Shown here: positions 63,053-64,000 of the stretch, piece by piece | How positions within the stretch are numbered: the first letter of the stretch is position 1 | Layout: every line of letters starts with the position of its first letter | Assembly: GCF_003481825.1 (NCBI RefSeq) | Contig: NZ_QULW01000004.1 | Span: 124,001 to 188,000 of the forward strand | Origin: Clostridium sp. OM02-18AC | GTDB lineage: Bacteria > Bacillota > Clostridia > Lachnospirales > Lachnospiraceae | Length of the DNA: 64,000 nt | Direction of reading: 5' to 3' | Program-made: the position numbers and the translations under genes | The notes under the pieces: generated by a model | The model's input: the letters and a program-made list of their open reading frames with translations, nothing else | Told to the model about the DNA's origin: nothing | Database searches by the model: none

Positions 63053-63754
63053 TCAACCATTTCTGAAATAGGTCGGATACTTGGCCGTAGCCCTGTCCGC
63101 AATGGCTGTGATCGTTTCCAGATGCCTTCCCATGCATTCCTGAGCTTTCTGGATGTTCCCTTCCACAATAGCCTCAACTATCTTTTTGTGTTCCTCGATC
63201 AGCTGCGGCACACGATTATCGAAAGCCACATCAAAGTTGCGCCAGCGCGCGAGGTGCAGCATCAGGCTATCCAACATGCACATCATGGCGCTGCGTCCTA
63301 CACTGTCGATCATAATCTTATGGAATTCGGCATCCAGATCCGGAAAACGACCAAAGTAATCGGCCTCATCCCTGTATTTCTCCTGTTCCTTCAGATTCGC
63401 TTCCAGCCGCTTCAGCATCTGGCTGCGCTCTGCTTCGCCCAGTTCGGTAAAAATCTCATAGAGGACTTCCTTTTCCACCGCTGTACGCAATGTCAGAAGA
63501 TCCGCGATATGGCTTAAATCCATAAGACTGACATAGGTACCCCGCTGCGGATAAATCTCAATAAAGCCAAGCTGCTTAAGACGCGTAAATACAGTGCGGA
63601 TGACCGAGCGGGACACTCCGTACTCCGCAGACATCTGATTCTCGCTGATCAGCTGTCCAGGCTCCAGGCGCAGCTGGATGATCCGGTTCAGCATCTGTTC
63701 AAAAATTTCATCTGACGTATTCGGATGACTCTCACCAAATTTCGCATAAATCAT
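63053..63754 (-). CDS. GntR family transcriptional regulator, FCD (FadR) subfamily
   Basis: The 233-aa protein has a winged helix-turn-helix at ~15-78 (MSAEYGVSRSVIRTVFTRLKQLGFIEI) and an FCD effector domain at ~85-215 with metal-ligand candidates Asp and His in DLDAEFHKIMID, and His in EEHKK and GRHLE. FCD regulators usually bind small carboxylic acids, so the inducer may be the 2-hydroxy acid or its product. It is encoded upstream of, and on the same strand as, the dehydratase operon and is the obvious candidate to bind the CTTGTATAC palindromes. Confidence 0.92.
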   Translation of the reverse strand: MIYAKFGESHPNTSDEIFEQMLNRIIQLRLEPGQLISENQMSAEYGVSRSVIRTVFTRLKQLGFIEIYPQRGTYVSLMDLSHIADLLTLRTAVEKEVLYEIFTELGEAERSQMLKRLEANLKEQEKYRDEADYFGRFPDLDAEFHKIMIDSVGRSAMMCMLDSLMLHLARWRNFDVAFDNRVPQLIEEHKKIVEAIVEGNIQKAQECMGRHLETITAIADRATAKYPTYFRNG

Positions 63755-63847
63755 ACTTACTTCTCCCCGCTGCTTTCATTTTTTACCATTCTACGTCAGA
63801 ATTTTGCTGCTGTCAACCGCAGGGCAAATATAGGACGGAACGAATAA

Positions 63848-64000
63848 AGGTCTGGAAGAGAACGAGACCGCCTTCCTCTATTTTCACATATCGTTGTTTG
63901 CTTGCTCTCACAACACGCGTTCGCCTGCATCGGATTACATACGCTGCATTCGTACACGTGTGTTCAAGATGCAAACACCTGATATGCTGAAAATCCCGGA
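63848..64000. repeat. Diverged partial copy of the composite repeat (element C), cut by window end
   Basis: The stretch aligns with module M3 of element B in the same orientation (shared CTATTTTCACATATCGTTGT-like core, CGCCTGCATCGGAT, CTGATATGCTGAAAAT) but with many differences. The A/B terminal repeat is not evident at its left edge. It lies upstream of the GntR gene. Confidence 0.75.

Overview
The window looks like a chromosomal segment of a Lachnospiraceae-type (Clostridia, cluster XIVa) anaerobe. The basis is moderate GC, strong AGGAGG ribosome binding sites, family content typical of that group (class III fructose-1,6-bisphosphatase, meso-diaminopimelate dehydrogenase, acetyl-type MetA, DUF1576, DUF5721, YesM/YesN two-component pair, SpoVB-like flippase), and Etf-linked anaerobic CoA chemistry. 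Species cannot be named from the sequence alone. Almost all genes lie on the minus strand; the exceptions are fbp, the flippase gene, a GNAT gene and tRNA-Arg. No prophage, CRISPR array, transposase or integrase was seen.

Layout. 0-4.5 kb: an SPFH protein with four zinc ribbons, a ~550-bp structured repeat (element A), and htpG with a CIRCE operator. 4.5-12.3 kb: a YtfQRT/YjfF-type sugar ABC importer with its YesM/YesN sensor pair. 12.4-18.5 kb: DUF5721, a PrsA-like foldase, a DUF2130 coiled-coil protein, a HAD phosphatase, element B (an inverted near-copy of A), diaminopimelate dehydrogenase and tRNA-Ser(CGA). 18.7-26.4 kb: a peptide-utilisation operon, in which an Opp/Dpp importer is flanked by two M42 aminopeptidases. 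26.6-30.8 kb: iscS-iscU-mnmA plus a cell-wall amidase lipoprotein. 31-34.8 kb: fbp and the flippase gene (plus strand), ending at a palindromic terminator (element D) that carries the same terminal repeats as A and B. 34.9-42.8 kb: alarmone synthetase, maf, a small unassigned reading frame, metA, ligA, rluF-type synthase, queA and a membrane-anchored protein. 42.9-52 kb: tRNA-Arg(CCG), GNAT, DUF1576, uppP, ung, hisF-hisH, a degenerate sirtuin, an ABC-F ATPase and a metallo-beta-lactamase-fold hydrolase.

52-63.8 kb is the most interesting region: a complete reductive 2-hydroxyacyl-CoA pathway under a GntR/FCD regulator. In transcription order it encodes a [4Fe-4S] activator, dehydratase alpha and beta, a YkvI-type permease, a family III CoA-transferase, an acyl-CoA ligase, an acyl-CoA dehydrogenase and EtfB/EtfA. 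It resembles the had (leucine), fld (aromatic amino acid) and lcd (lactate) systems, but has no 2-hydroxyacid dehydrogenase and adds both a transporter and a ligase, so the substrate is probably an imported 2-hydroxy acid of unknown identity. Palindromes sharing CTTGTATAC lie before the activator and before the ligase, and are candidate operators for the local regulator.

A third, diverged partial copy of the A/B repeat begins near 63.85 kb and runs off the window. Two base-pair-preserving changes relative to A/B suggest selection on its folded structure.
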